Below are positions 35,817 through 47,260 of a stretch of DNA of 64,000 nucleotides, piece after piece. Position numbers and translations under genes: made by a program. Each line of letters opens with the position of its first letter. The stretch's first letter is position 1. The DNA comes from Cristatella mucedo (lineage: Eukaryota > Bryozoa > Phylactolaemata > Cristatellidae). Location: assembly GCA_009760855.2 (NCBI GenBank), contig WPIO01000044.1:1154001-1218000 (forward strand), in the 5' to 3' direction. A model generated the notes under the pieces. It worked only from the letters and a program-made list of their open reading frames with translations, had not been told where the DNA came from and did no database searches.

Positions 35817-36110
35817 GCTTACTGAACACTTGAGTTTGAAGAGATAGTGACAGCTGCTGTGCTGGAGTGCCAGTGGCATAGAAGTGACAGGCAATGCCGT
35901 AAATCTGACTTTGCCCAATAGGTGCTGAATTGAGTAGGAGCAGGGATGAACCGAGAAAGAGCTCCAAACAGCAAGAACGAGCTCCTTGGCAACGAGCTAG
36001 CTGCCGACTGGCCACTGCATGACACAGACAGGATTCGGTCAGACAGTCGGGATTCAAACCGGCCTGACATTGAGCAAATGTCACTGCTACATCCAACACT
36101 TGAGCGGCCC
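35530..36110 (-). repeat. Dispersed repeat related to LINE-C 3' part, with (CA)n
   Basis: The left part (GGTTAGTCGGACGC, CATGCACAGGTAAG, AGGGAAAGGTAAGCAGA) matches 40,600-40,720, the 3' part of the minus-strand LINE-C copy. A (CA)22 microsatellite lies at 35,770-35,814. The right part is unassigned. Confidence 0.45.
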
Positions 36111-37923
36111 TACTGATTAATGTGCACTTTTGGCAAAACTCGACCGATAATTAGTCTTGAAGGCAAGCATTGAATTTTTCTAATTAGCCTGCTGTAAACA
36201 GGCATTTTAATCCGGCTGTAGTATGTGGCTGTTTTTAAATTTCAATAGGGGCAAAACTTTTACACTGGTATTTGAGATATCGTCATCCTGCAAGCACGTT
36301 AGACAAAAACGACATTTGCGCGGCTTTGAGGTGACCCCCCCCCCCCCCAAGGGGACACCTCCTGAATAAGAACAAGCAATTACAACAATGAATTACTAGC
36401 CAGGTGGCACTGGGAATCCATCGGTCCCATCACTTGGCCTCTGCTCCTCTAGCCAGCTGCTACTGACTCGGCTAGGGTCGATGTTGATAGGCTGATACTT
36501 CGGGAGGCCAAGCAGGCCCGATGGCACCACCTGCCGACCGGTACTGCACAGCTAGTAGGCTGGAGCAGCTTGAGAGGCCGACAGGACTCAGATATTTAAG
36601 TGGGAGCCCCCATCACCACTTTCTGCCCGTGTCTCTGGTCACATCTCGCTGGGTTAACATCAGGCAACTAACGTTGCTCTGAGCCACTCCCAAAACAGTA
36701 GAAAACCTTTTTATACTGCAATGTTGCAGTAAGTACTAGTTGTCCGTAGGTTGTTGCCAGGCTGCTCGGTTGTTTCATTCGTATAGTGCCCTACAAGAAC
36801 TTAATCTCTAACTAGATGCATTACATATGTCATGGTACTGGAAGCCATGACTTTGGTCGTTAATACTGAGGAGTGATGATGAGTTAATACTGATGGCTGA
36901 GCCCAGATTCTCCCTTGGGGGCAAGACCCGAAACATTTTCATGTGTGGCTAAACCTGCAATTTACAAAAATTAAAGCGCTATATCATACTGTTTATTTGA
37001 AAATAACTCGGGGTAACTTGTCGAATGGAATTAAGAAATAATGTGTGATGGTACGGAAGGAGTGGGTAGGCATAGGACTCACCACATGTGCAATAGGTAT
37101 ATTTATTGCAGTTGTTGAAACTCCAGGAAGTATTTTGTCGGTGCATCTACCCTCTCCTGAAAACTGGTGTTTCCTTGTCAGTACTTCGTGGCATTTTTCT
37201 GTTTGCTTATTCTGTTAGCAGTGAAAAATCAGTAGGTCTCCAGATAATACTAAGGTATATACGGCATGCTTTTGAACACTCGTCTGTCCTTATGAAAGCT
37301 TTCTGTTATAGAAAAAATACATCTACCAAATTTTGGAGAAGACTACGAACTCGGAAATTTCTTGAAGCAAAGCATATTGGAAAAATTAAGAGCAGTTCCA
37401 TCAAATGTCCGAAGGGCATATAATGCTTGATTGCACTTTCTGATCTTATATGCTGCAGTGAATGGAGATTTTTTAACTGGGCTGGTATTCTCTCATCGCC
37501 TACCCTCATGCTGAAATTCCTGATTATCTCTTCGTCGTTGTGAATTACGGCTAGGAGAAGACTATCTTCATCTTAGACTAATGTGGGACTGAGTTGGTGG
37601 CCAATCGGATACAGATAAGTTCCCAATATAGAAGAACACAAAACCGATTTGCTTATAGTGGGTAACATTAGGCAGAAGTCATGTTACCCTGTCTAGGTTG
37701 TTTCTGATGAGACGTTTTCACTTGGGATATTGTTCACAATCAGAAGTCAGAACTGCTTGGAGGTGGTTGCTCACACTTGAGCATTCCTTGTCCTCGCACC
37801 TGTACGAGTTCTTAGCATTTAGTGAGCAGCAAATCTATAAGAAATCTGACCAAATTGGGGTACCTACATGCATCTTCACCAAAAGACACACTACATACCT
37901 AGTGTATCTGTGTGTGTTTGTTG

Positions 37924-37924
<1 letters not shown>
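36111..37924. other. No recognisable gene; one LINE-A tail
   Basis: A C-run lies at about 36,336-36,348. A diverged minus-strand LINE-A tail lies at 36,775-36,850 (GTATAGTGCCC, AACTTAATCTCTAACTAGATGC). The rest looks unique, and an open frame at 37,106-37,423 has no recognisable domain. Confidence 0.45.

Positions 37925-37997
<73 letters not shown>
37925..37997. repeat. (TG)n microsatellite
   Basis: About 36 TG units, with imperfect units continuing to 38,040. Confidence 0.97.
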
Positions 37998-38001
<4 letters not shown>

Positions 38002-38049
38002 GTGTGTGTGTGCATGTTGGCACAGACGTGTGCATGTGTTTGTCCGAAC

Positions 38050-39595
38050 CATGATGTCATTTGTGAACATCACAGCCATGCCTGTTTTTCACGAGCTGCT
38101 TAGACTGGAACTTGTTATCTTGCCTCCTAGGTTTATACCTGGTTGCTATATCTGACAACTTCTTTTATCGAAGCACATCAAAGATCATCTGGTGTGGTCA
38201 ACTGATGCGATCATTTTTTTGCTTGGTAGTGGTTAAGAGCATCTCCGGGTTAAGACATCTGCTATCGGCTCCAGGGGTATGACTATGTTCCAGCCCAAGG
38301 AAGGGAAGTCAGCTTGTTCATGCACACCGTGGCACCTAGAGGGCTATTGTGCTTTGCACTTGTTGCTGATGTGGTAGCACTGTCAGCAGTAGTAGCAGCA
38401 GCTTGCCCGGTCTTCTTTGACATTCACCGATCGGTCTGAAGTGCCTGATGTCTGCAGCTGGAACGTGGTAACTGGTTAAGCAGAGAGGCAGGTGCTGACC
38501 GGCATGTCTGTCTCGGTGCGACAAATATTATTTTCATGGTATCGTTAACCAGCACATTCTCCTATCTATATAAGAAGGATTTGCCAGCTAAATTGAAGTG
38601 CAATCTTGGGAAAGCAAAATATCTCGATGCGGGCCAGCACTTCACTAACGATCGAGGTCCAGGCTTTGAGGGTGGCTGCTGCTGCTGCTGCTGCACAGGT
38701 CAAGCAGTGAGTGATGTACAAACAGCCATTACAGCCTCCGTCCGCCATAAACCGAAGGGAACGTCTAGAGGCTTCGGCTACTGTCTGCTTCTTCTATCGT
38801 TACATGAAGCTTAACAAGCTGAGACTCTGTCTGATCGCTTATGCTGCTTGACTCAGTAAATAAAGCTGTAACTTCTAGAGTGATGAAAGCAAGAAACCAC
38901 CGCTGGCGGTTAAGCGGCTTTTCGTGTCGACAAACCACGCAGCTGTTAGTGCAGAAGGACAGCGAGATGGAATCACACAATTTTCTTATTTGAGCCACAG
39001 CCGGTGTACCATCCTCATCAAGAGTGAAACGATTGGGCTGGAGTCTGTCAGATTTCTCACTTGAGTACAACTTTGTCGAGCGAGTGCATCTCTCCTGTGT
39101 CGTTTCTTTTACCTACCGATAATGTAGCAGCCGGCAGGGCATCTTTGAAAATGCTCGCATGGCTAATTAAATGGAAGGCCATTCTGTTCGGCATTATAAT
39201 ACTCATTGACCAGCGGAGATTGTGTCCGACTACCAGATGCTCCTTGCTGAGTGCAGCTCCCAACAAAATAAATATGGCTTACTTGGTCAGATCAGCCAAT
39301 GGCTGCCAAGCCTCTCCCGAGGCAGTCTAGTTCATTACTTTATGTCTTTATGCGTTCCCGGTGGCTCCAGTGCAATCAGCCTGCCTTGACAGGCATCGGC
39401 TGCCGATTTTGCTGCCTCAACTGTTGGCAGTGCCTCTGTTTGGTGGCTTAATTCAATCAAGCATCTGCTAGGCTGCCTCCCACCCCACCCCCTCCTCGAG
39501 CAGCATTCGATCATCACGAGCAGCAGCCATCAATTGAGGCAATAGTAGCCAGTGCTCATCGGGCAAACACGTGTGAGCAGTGAGGATGACTTGGA

Positions 39596-39597
<2 letters not shown>
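38050..39597. other. No recognisable gene
   Basis: Apparently unique sequence with a short (GCT)n at 38,672-38,692. Open frames near 38,536-38,814 and 39,061-39,330 lack domain or splice support. Confidence 0.45.
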
Positions 39598-39626
<29 letters not shown>

Positions 39627-39627
39627 T
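39598..39627. repeat. (CTG)n microsatellite
   Basis: About nine to ten CTG units. Confidence 0.95.
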
Positions 39628-39699
39628 CCAACTGTCCGCTCTGCTCTGCGGTCGTTGTGTGGTGTGTGAGTATTTCCGTGTATTGGCGCGTGTGACTCC

Positions 39700-39870
39700 A
39701 TTTAGCCACACAGACTAAGCGAATGTTGAGCTGGGGAGTTTTCTAAAGTGTACTCGTCGAAGCCTGGGCAGCTTTCGGTGCACACCTTTTCTGATTCAGG
39801 AGGGCAGTAGAGGAAGTGAGTAGCATAGAAGTAGCAGCTCAAGATGGCAGGAAAGGATGGACCCGAGTTG
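39700..39870 (-). mobile_element. LINE-B 3' fragment
   Basis: The minus strand has CCATCTTGAGCTGCTACTTC, TATGCTACTCACTTCCTC and TACTGCCCTCCTGAATC. They occur in the same order and spacing as at 55,840-55,900 (+) and 21,470-21,520 (-). Confidence 0.55.
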
Positions 39871-40389
39871 GAAGCAGGTGAAAAGACATCTGTCGAAAAA
39901 GGGCACCAGTACAGTGCTGCTGCTTCACTTGTTACTTTCAATACCTATAGAACTTGACCAAGTTCATTTCTTTGATATCTTTCTTTGTCAAGTCCATAAA
40001 AATCTAGTCCATCACGTCATGCTTATTCGAAAAAGCTGGTACGTGACTTTGAACAAGCAAGGCCCGGTACTCTTAGTGGCCACCGAGCTTCTAGGTAGGG
40101 GCTACCAGGCTTAGTGAATGCCTCTAGCGACTTCTTACGGTGGGGAGGGGCACAATTTCGGTTCTCTAGATGGGGCTGTGACTCTTTGGTTTTAGATGGG
40201 GCTGAAAAGGCTAAGGCGGTGCCTTTTATGGTGAATGTGTTGAGCCAGTTGTTATGACAACAATACATCTTTTGTGTAGAGCCCTAATAGAACCAATTCT
40301 TGTCCAAGGCAGCTTACAACTCGACTCGAACTTCGATGGTAGCGATTACGAAGAGCACATGGAAAACAAGGCATCGTAAGCAGTAACTT
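39871..40389. other. No recognisable gene
   Basis: Apparently unique sequence; an 85-codon open frame at 39,857-40,114 shows no recognisable domain. Confidence 0.4.
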
Positions 40390-40532
40390 GATTTAACAGT
40401 CTCATTGATGTAGCAGCAGAAGAGCTTAACGGCTATCACTACTGCTTGAGGCATCCAATAAAGGATCGCCCACTAGAGGATTCGAAACCCCCCCCCCCGA
40501 CTTGCACTGTGAAGAGCGAGCTCCTTAAGCAT
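40390..40532 (-). mobile_element. SINE-A copy, diverged
   Basis: The minus strand has a B-box-like GGTTTCGAATCC preceded by a G-run, GGGCGATCCTTTATTGG, AGCCGTTAAGCTC and GACTGTTAAATCAAG. Confidence 0.65.
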
Positions 40533-40589
40533 GCAAAAGCACGCAAGCATCGTGTTTAGACTAGCATCCAAAGGCATCCGAGAAGAGAC

Positions 40590-41640
40590 CGAGGGCCTTT
40601 GGTTAGTAGGACCCCTGGTTAGTAACATGCGCCGGAATACTGCACAGGTAAGCAGGCAATGAACACAGGAAAAAGTAACTAGTTCAGTAGAGTACAGAGA
40701 AAGGTGAGCGGAGCAGAGATGCCTTAAGGTGAGACCTAAATGAAGTAACATCAATCCAGGTGGTGACAGAAGTGAGATGCAAGCTTCCGACTTTCGGGCC
40801 ATACGAGCAGAAAACTGATCACTTCAATCTAGTGCAAACGTCTTCGACGCATGTTGAGAGGGAAGTGAGTCGGATGCAAAGCAAAGCTTTGAGGGGTCCG
40901 GGAACATGTCGAATTGAGTGTCATCGGCACGGGAATGAAATTCGAGATTATGTTAGTCGATGATATCGGCCAGATAAAAAGTATAGATAGTGAAATGAAG
41001 GAGGCCTAAGACTGAACCCTAAGATGCTCCCGACTTTAAGGGACTCCCAGATGACCAAGCGCCATCAATATAGTCAATACCAGCACCAATACTGGCGATA
41101 TCTCGGCATCTCGCGAATACGGTAGGACCTAACTCAGTTTTAGAACTTTGGCAGTGATTCCTATGTATGTTGAAAGGGGCTCCAAAAGAATCTGGTGAAA
41201 TGCTGCCAATTGCAGCAATTGTAAAGTGCCTATGCAGAGATTACGTTCTCTGAGGGTGCTTTATCCAGTGTATTGTTATTATTACTATTAATTGCATGCA
41301 AGTTTGTGAATTTTGAGAATTATGTCAATCGTGTGAAAAGCAGCTGAGCGATCCAAGAGAATTATCAAAGAGGCTCTACAACGAGCTGTATTTATCAGAA
41401 TGTCATTTTAAACTTGCTGCAGAGTAGTTTCTGTGGAATTGTTAAATCCCAATTTGAGTTTGCTAGCAAGACCTGGTGAACTGATGCAATCAATCAAAGC
41501 TGCTGGATCCACCACTAATTCGAGTGTCTTAGATAAGAATGGCTGAAGGGAGATTAGACGAAAGTTACTTAGAATTGCATGACATAGTGGTGGCTTTTTA
41601 ATGAGTAGCCAGACTATAGCAATTTTCAAATTTTCAGCGT
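40590..41640 (-). mobile_element. LINE-C, degenerate RT region
   Basis: The translated minus strand gives the pre-motif A block SNFRLISLQPFLSKTLE near 41,500-41,560. A motif B-like block LKVGSILGFSLRPPSF follows near 41,000, and RADDTQF at about 40,920-40,945, where the first residue of YADD is replaced. The downstream part shares the GTTAGTAACATGCGCC and GTACAGAGAAAGGTGAGC blocks with 35,560-35,640. A LINE-A tail is inserted at 41,205-41,305. It is inactive. Confidence 0.65.
41205..41305 (+). mobile_element. LINE-A 3' tail inserted in LINE-C
   Basis: AGCAATTGTAAAGTGCC, GCAGAGATTACGTTCTCTGAG, GGTGCTTTATCCAG, then TTATTATTACTATTA. It lies on the opposite strand to the host LINE-C. Confidence 0.8.
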
Positions 41641-41666
41641 GACTTCACCGGTAACCAGGACATACT

Positions 41667-41850
41667 TACAATCAGTGGCATTCCTTGGATATTGTGCATC
41701 CGGGGACGAACTACACAGACGGCAGCCCCTTCGCTGGATGCGATATAAAAAATTCAAAAATACTAGGCGTCAATTTTGCCCCCCCCCCGATCCAGCGCCT
41801 AAGGACGTGTGCCCCCTGCCCTTCTTTCTTTGGTGCACAACTGCTTACAA
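41667..41850. repeat. Dispersed repeat D, uninterrupted
   Basis: It carries GCATTCCTTGGATATTGTG, CCGGGGACGAACTACACAG and GATCCAGCGCCTAAGG without interruption, and so shows the empty site of the SINE-A at 34,712. A C-run lies at about 41,779-41,788. Confidence 0.65.
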
Positions 41851-42059
41851 GTTTTATAGTGGAAGCAGGAAGGGAAAATCTTTTTTTTAAGTGAGTGCTA
41901 GAACGTTTAGAGGCATACAAAGGTAATTCTGTTTATAGACCAGTGTACATGTGTGCAGAGCTGCATGAATCTTCAGGCCCTCCAGAAATGGAGTAGACCC
42001 ATTTTCTATAAAGAGACATTTTGGGTGGTTCGCCGAAGGCGAGCAGCTGCAAGGCGTTT

Positions 42060-42215
42060 TAGAGGGTCGCAGCCTAATGGTAAGGTCGCGGCACTTCACG
42101 ATCCTGATCGCGGTCGAGTCCTTCAGCAGACAGCCCTTTGTTGCCTGCTGAAAGCCGGGATATAGCCGCAACGGCTCTTCTGCCACAATATACATGAGGC
42201 TGTTGGATCAGACAA
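42060..42215 (+). mobile_element. SINE-A copy, diverged
   Basis: The plus strand has CCTAATGGTAAGGTCGCGG (A-box region), CGGTCGAGTCCTTC (B-box region), TATAGCCGCAACGGCTC and GAGGCTGTTGGATCAG, and a T-run near 42,230. Confidence 0.7.
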
Positions 42216-43385
42216 CATTTTCTTTAACTTTTTTTTAAAGGGTACAATCAATTTATTTTTTAGATGGCCTGCATGGCAGTTCGCCTTCGGGGCGCAGCTT
42301 CAGGCATTCAAAAGAAGGTACCATTTTATTTTAGATTTCATTAGAGTCAAAAGTACTTCCGGGCAGTGCAACCAGAGTTCCAGAAAATGCCGCGACACGA
42401 AAAATTAGCCTGGTGACGTCAATTTTAATGAAGGTTGCTTTGTAAAGACGATGTAATTGTACTGTATCGATGGTCACTTTTGTCGACTTATGACATAATG
42501 GGAGTGAGTGCTGTCCAAGAGCCAATAGACTAAAACCAGACATCGATCTTTCAGTAATGACCGCATAAAAAATATATAAAATGCTGACATCTATTATTGC
42601 GAGTGTATGTCCGATCCTTGAAGCAAAAATGTGTATTATATCAGTAATTTTGAAGAAGGGCATAGTTATCTAGGGAAGTATTCTAGACGTTGATGAGGTG
42701 GCCACCGTCGAAAATGAAGATGAATACGAAGATTTAAGTTCAACTACAGCTACCATTGTATCTTGCCTAAACAAGCCTTACGATTTCTTGAAGCACAGGG
42801 CGTATGCCACACACAAGTTGTGCAGCAGAGAAGGCTTTTGATATTAGCTCGGGTAAAGCCAGACAGCGCAGGGAAGAGAGAGAAAGTCTGTGGCTTTTTA
42901 AGACGATCAAAATGCCGGATTTCAAATACAAAGCAAAAAGGAATGTGGTTGCTGTTCGAACTCTCTATTTCGTCATCGGCTCTCGTCGTCTCTTCGTCAT
43001 TGGCAGGCGATCATCTTCGGGATAAAATCGTCACGCCGATCCTAGCTGTAGCTCAGTGGCTATGAGAGCTCCATTCATCAAGCAATCTCATGTTTAAAGA
43101 GAGTTGCAATGCTCAAAGATAGTAATCGTGGTGCATTGTAGTTCTAGCTATTGTGCTCTGTGTCCGAGCCTTCTTGCTTGTCTCCTTTCTGGTGTCCAAA
43201 ATCTGATTAAAGCACAGATCTGTCCTTTGGACTACCAATTCTGAATGAGTCACTCAATCCGATCATCCAACAGCGATTCATGCTCCTTGTACCCACCGAA
43301 TCCAGCGATTGGCTCTCAAAGTAAGCGTACTCTTTCAAGGTCAGCTGTTTAAAAAATCTGCATTAGATAGTTTGCGCTCACCTAT
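42216..43385. other. No assigned gene; possible transposase C-terminus remnant
   Basis: Near 42,690-42,750 the plus strand encodes an acidic run (DEVATVENEDEYED). After a frame shift comes ALRFLEAQGV with a Gln/Arg-rich helix. This resembles the C-terminal tail of pogo/Tigger transposases but is too short and broken to be sure. The rest is unassigned. Confidence 0.3.
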
Positions 43386-43607
43386 TCAATGAGCCAATTT
43401 TTTGCGACAGAGCAGCTTAGCAATGGTGATCACCCCTTGATCCAGCTGCTGCACCTTTGGTATTGTATCTTTCGGCAAGTATTGCATCCGAATTTTGTCA
43501 TCACGGCGGCTCCCTTGTCTCTCAGCTAGAAGATGTGGAGGACCATAGTCTGGCGATATAACGGTCTTTTCTAGACATTTTTTCTGAAAATATATTTCTA
43601 CTGACAC
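43386..43607 (-). pseudogene. pogo/Tigger-like DDE transposase fragment
   Basis: The minus-strand peptide contains SPDYGPPH followed after a 17-residue gap by IRMQYLPKDT and VQQLDQGVITIAKLLCRKKL. In the Tigger/pogo (DDE_1) family this is the signature around the second catalytic Asp (Asp-Asn-x-Pro-x-His) and the following Leu-Pro-x-Asn-Thr-Thr ... Gln-Pro-Leu-Asp-Gln-Gly-Val-Ile ... Lys ... Arg block. Here Asn after the catalytic Asp is Tyr and Pro before Leu-Asp is Gln. Only about 74 residues remain; the N-terminal DNA-binding part is absent. The active enzyme would cut and paste its transposon. This copy is dead. Confidence 0.6.
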
Positions 43608-44104
43608 AATACAGTCGGCGAAAAATCATAGCACGAAAATAACGTGAGCTATGCTCGCTATATTAGGCTGCTATACAAAAGAGTCGGACAATCAGCACGC
43701 ACACGATTAAAAGATCGAGGCATATTAGACTTTCCTATTCACAGAGGCTTTATTTTACGTTTTCAAGTCACGCTAACACAAAAGCAACACATCAAGCAAT
43801 CTTGTGCTTGCTTAAAACAACCTTTCTTTCCTGATCTGCTCAAACAGCGTTTCATCAAGAAGCACTTTATAATCAATACCCGTCTCGTCTGCATTACTCT
43901 GCCTTTTCCGAATGAGCGCCTATTTCTAAAATTTAGCATCTCGACAAAAGCACTCAGGACAAAAGTGTGAAACTATAATTATAATTGTCTGATTATATGA
44001 TTTAACCGGCTTGTTGTCTTCCAAGTCAATTACTACTATACCAAAAAGAAACAAATATTGCATCGTACGGTTGGTGTGTAGGATGTCCAGTTTCGGCAAG
44101 TATT
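43608..44104. other. No recognisable gene
   Basis: AT-rich sequence between the two transposase relics. A 108-codon plus-strand open frame at 43,644-43,970 has no recognisable motif. It may belong to one of the decayed DNA transposons. Confidence 0.35.
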
Positions 44105-44394
44105 CATTTTGCCAACTCTGAATAAGGTACATATCGTGTCAGATTTTGAGAAAACTTTTCAGAATGCTTGTTCAATCCTCGTTCCTGGAGCGAAGCAAGA
44201 TGGATGGTTGTTTGATCTTGGACAGAATCTTTGGCTTTAAGTTCAAAATTTCAATATTGCAACAGAATACCGAGGTGACAAAAATTTGCAAATGCACCTC
44301 AAAATAATGTTAGCTCTGAGCTTCATCCTTGTAGTGAACGTTCCTGTTGTTTCCAACTTATTGGCCGATATCTGACCTTCTTTAGTGGCATCAT
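44105..44394 (+). pseudogene. MULE (Mutator-like) transposase domain fragment
   Basis: One plus-strand frame reads VHIVSDFEKTFQNACSILVP, then GAKQDGWLFDLGQNLW, a TAA, and continues in the same frame with NIATEYRGDKNLQ and LALSFILVVNVPVV. This is the central MULE transposase block: the DFE motif with the catalytic Asp, an aliphatic-Phe-Pro-x-Ala segment, the Gly-Cys-x-Phe-His-x-x-Gln-x-x-Trp block, then Tyr and the Leu-Ala-Phe-Val-Pro segment. Here Cys and His of the block are Trp and Asp, and an in-frame stop interrupts it. Flanking parts were not recognised. It is a decayed DNA transposon. Confidence 0.7.
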
Positions 44395-44459
44395 TAATCA
44401 TCTGCTAGGGAGACACATAGATTGGCAGACAGCTAAAAGTTCGGCGTGCAAATCCAAGG

Positions 44460-45190
44460 TTTAATTTACAAATGTGGAATTTGTCGGTATCCCACGACAA
44501 ACTGTGATACAGCTGTCATTTCCAAAATAAACGTCGGAACATCGCGATTTTTATTTCAAATTATACAGAAGGGTGTTACTAGTTTACCCACCAAATTTCA
44601 TGCAATTTCGCTTTCGCGTGCTCCTGCTATGGCCTCAGATTGGCCCGGGTCAGCCAGCCTATTTGCACATTCAATCAGCGATATAGCTGCCATTTCAACA
44701 AAAACTTTGCGAAACTGCGGTTGCAATTACAAATGATAGAGAACAATATGCCCAGTTTACCCGTCAAATTTCATCAAATTTCTCCTGCAAGTCCCCAGAC
44801 TATGACCTCTGATAGCCCGTCCCAAACGGCAGCCCTAAGCAGTCAAACTGCGATGCTGCTGCCATTTCAACAACAAAATTCACGAAATTGCAGTTTGGAT
44901 TGCAAATTATTGCAAGCAATGATCCAGTTTAACCCACCAAAGTTAATGCGATTTTACTCGCTTGATCGCATGCAATGGCCCCGGCCAGAGAGCCTGTCTA
45001 CATATTCGAACTGCGATACAGCATCTACCATTTCTACAATAAGTGTTTCGCAGCAGCGGTTTTGATACTAATTTACAGTAAACCGTGTTCCTGGTAGGCC
45101 CGGACCAGCGAGCCTCCCTACATATTATAACAGCGATACAGCTGCCATTTCCACAATAGGTGTTATAAAACTATGGTTTTGATGCCCCGT
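44460..45190. repeat. Degenerate tandem satellite, about 174-bp monomer
   Basis: The block GCGATACAGCTGCCATTTC recurs with variations with its GAT at 44,506, 44,680, 44,853, 45,014 and 45,134 (spacings 174, 173, 161 and 120). Each is followed by a TTTCAACAA-type segment, a GAAACTGCGGTTG-type segment, a TTTACCCACCAAATTTCAT segment and a CAGAGAGCCT or CAGCCAGCCT segment. The last monomer is shortened. It directly follows the MULE relic. Confidence 0.8.
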
Positions 45191-45296
45191 ATAATTATAG
45201 ATATAATATAATTAATAGATATAATATAATAGGCATAGATATAGATATAGAATATATAATAGACGATATAGTATATATATATATAGAGAGAGAGAG

Positions 45297-45333
<37 letters not shown>

Positions 45334-45347
45334 GTATGTATAGTATA

Positions 45348-45378
<31 letters not shown>

Positions 45379-45404
45379 TATTATTATATAATTATAATTA
45401 TAGA
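45191..45404. repeat. AT-rich microsatellite tract
   Basis: Interspersed (AT)n, ATAGAT and AATATA runs with a short (AG)n at 45,284-45,296. Confidence 0.9.
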
Positions 45405-45915
45405 TAAAAGTGTTTCAAACTGCATGCACAGTGTCAGAACGAATAAAAATACAAAAGACGAATCAAAAAGACCCAGCAAATGCTGTGAGAAGTGGGGCAT
45501 TTTTAGCTTCTTTTTAAATCTCGTCAAGTCAGAGGACGTCCTTACATAAGTTGGAAGTAAGTTCCGGGCTTTGGAAGCATACGAATTAAAGGCCTGGTAT
45601 CCAAAAAATTGAGATTGCCTCCAGTCACAGTTAAACGATTAGACTCAGAAGATGTATGATACGATGCCTAGCTTGATTAGGGAATAGTTCTTATATGTAG
45701 GCTGGAGCAAGAGAATGAAGGGGCGTAAAAGTGAGTGACAAAGCGTTGAAGTCTATATGCTGCTTGATTGGTAGCCAGTGCAGGTAGACGAGCAGAGGAG
45801 AAATGAGAAACTTTAGCAATGTTATGCAGCTAAAAAATGTCAGACTTGATTGTGGAGTTGATTCGTCTATCCGGTGAAAGGTCACTTTGGAACAGGACAC
45901 CTACGTTATGTGCAG
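45405..45915 (-). mobile_element. LINE-A, 5'-truncated, abutting the next copy
   Basis: On the minus strand it starts at CTGCACATAACGTAGGTGTC (the ARNLGV block), with part of the middle missing, and continues through the C-terminal ORF into the 3' UTR. It ends in AT-rich DNA. Its 5' end touches the (ATT)n tail of the copy starting at 45,916. Confidence 0.75.
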
Positions 45916-47260
45916 ATAATAATAATAATAATAATTAAGATATGTGTATAGCATCCTCAGAGAGCTTAATCTCTTTCTAGGAACTTTACTTAGGCTGAAG
46001 AGGAAGCATGGTTGAATGGTTAGCCGTAGCATGCTCAATGACAAGAAGCATAACATGCTTAGAAGGTGACATACACCGTGTCAGCACGAAAATATGGTTC
46101 AGTGGAAGCATGCGCAGTGTCCACAAGCATAAACCCACAAAAGACGAATCACAAGGACCCACTGAATGCTATGATATAACGATGCGTCTAAGTTTCTTTT
46201 AAAAGGCCGTCAAGTCAAGAGATGTGATGCCAGTCGGAAGTGAGTTCCAGGCTTTTAGAGCACACGAATTAAAGGCACGGCTTCAAAAGGATTTGAAGTT
46301 CGCATGAGGTGGAGCTATACGATTGAATTCAGAAAAGTGGGTGGTACGATGCTTAGCCTGGTGGGAGAGTAGATCGTATAAGTAGGCTGGAGCCAAAGAA
46401 TGAATGGATCTAAAAGCGAGGTACAGAACCTTGAAGTCAATGTATTGCTTGAGTGGGAGCATGTATGTAAGAAGTGGCGTGGTGTGGCAACTTCGACGCT
46501 CTCGACAGACAAGCTTAGACTGAATGAGATCCGCATAGATGAGCAGAATTCGGTAAAAATAGGGGACGATAGCATACACTTTCGAGAGAATGTCTGATCA
46601 AGTGTGTGACTCTTATTATGAGTGAGGTTATGCACTTAAGCTACTAGAGAAAAAGAGTCACTCAGTGCACGAAATTCGGCACTTAAGACGTCAGTTAAGT
46701 CATAAAGTGAATGTTGAAATCACTCATAACGAGCAAGGATTTATTTCTTGAACACAGAATTGAAGTGAGATCAGGGAAATCTTAAAGGAGTAGATACCTG
46801 GGGGAGAAAGATTACTGCCGCCACTGGTAGCTTGTTGTCGGAGGGCCTTAAAACAAGAGATTCGAAAGACTGTTTTGAGGGGATGGGACAAATGGTTTAA
46901 AATTGAGGGAGAAACGAGCGACAATGGCAACTCTTTCCGCCAATTTTCATTGATCTAGGCACATGAAAGAACAAGAAACCTGTCGAGATAGCGTCATTCT
47001 TGGTCGGATTGTTGTCAATTTTTGCCAGGTCTCGGTCAAAGCTAGCAAGTGGAGACCACCATCACTAATCAATCATCTTGTGAATTTTTAAGGGTTTATT
47101 GCACATTTTGCGAGCATTCCAAAGACTAGTGTTAAGATGGGCCGCCGGAGTAACTGTAGGCCTGATGACCATTAAGTTCGAGTGACTCACAGCAGCTCGT
47201 GAGGGATCGTGCAGAACAGTATGCGATCATGCTTTTTAAGTACCGAACGAGCAAAACCTT
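45916..47260 (-). mobile_element. LINE-A with large internal deletion
   Basis: On the minus strand a 3' part (C-terminal ORF, UTR, stem-loop and an ATTATTATTATT end at 45,916) is joined near 46,560 directly to the endonuclease region. That region has Tyr-Gly-x-Thr-His-type remnants, a CATAACGAGCAAGG block matching the GDFNIH neighbourhood, and the 5' block at 47,090-47,200 (GGTTTATTGCACATT, GCATTCCAAAGAC). The linker and whole RT core are gone. A similar deletion style is seen at 15,031-16,870. Confidence 0.75.

Noticed and set aside
37106-37423. 105-codon plus-strand open frame
   Set aside because: No domain could be recognised and the opposite strand is also open. The minus strand vaguely resembles a LINE C-terminus but not clearly enough to call.
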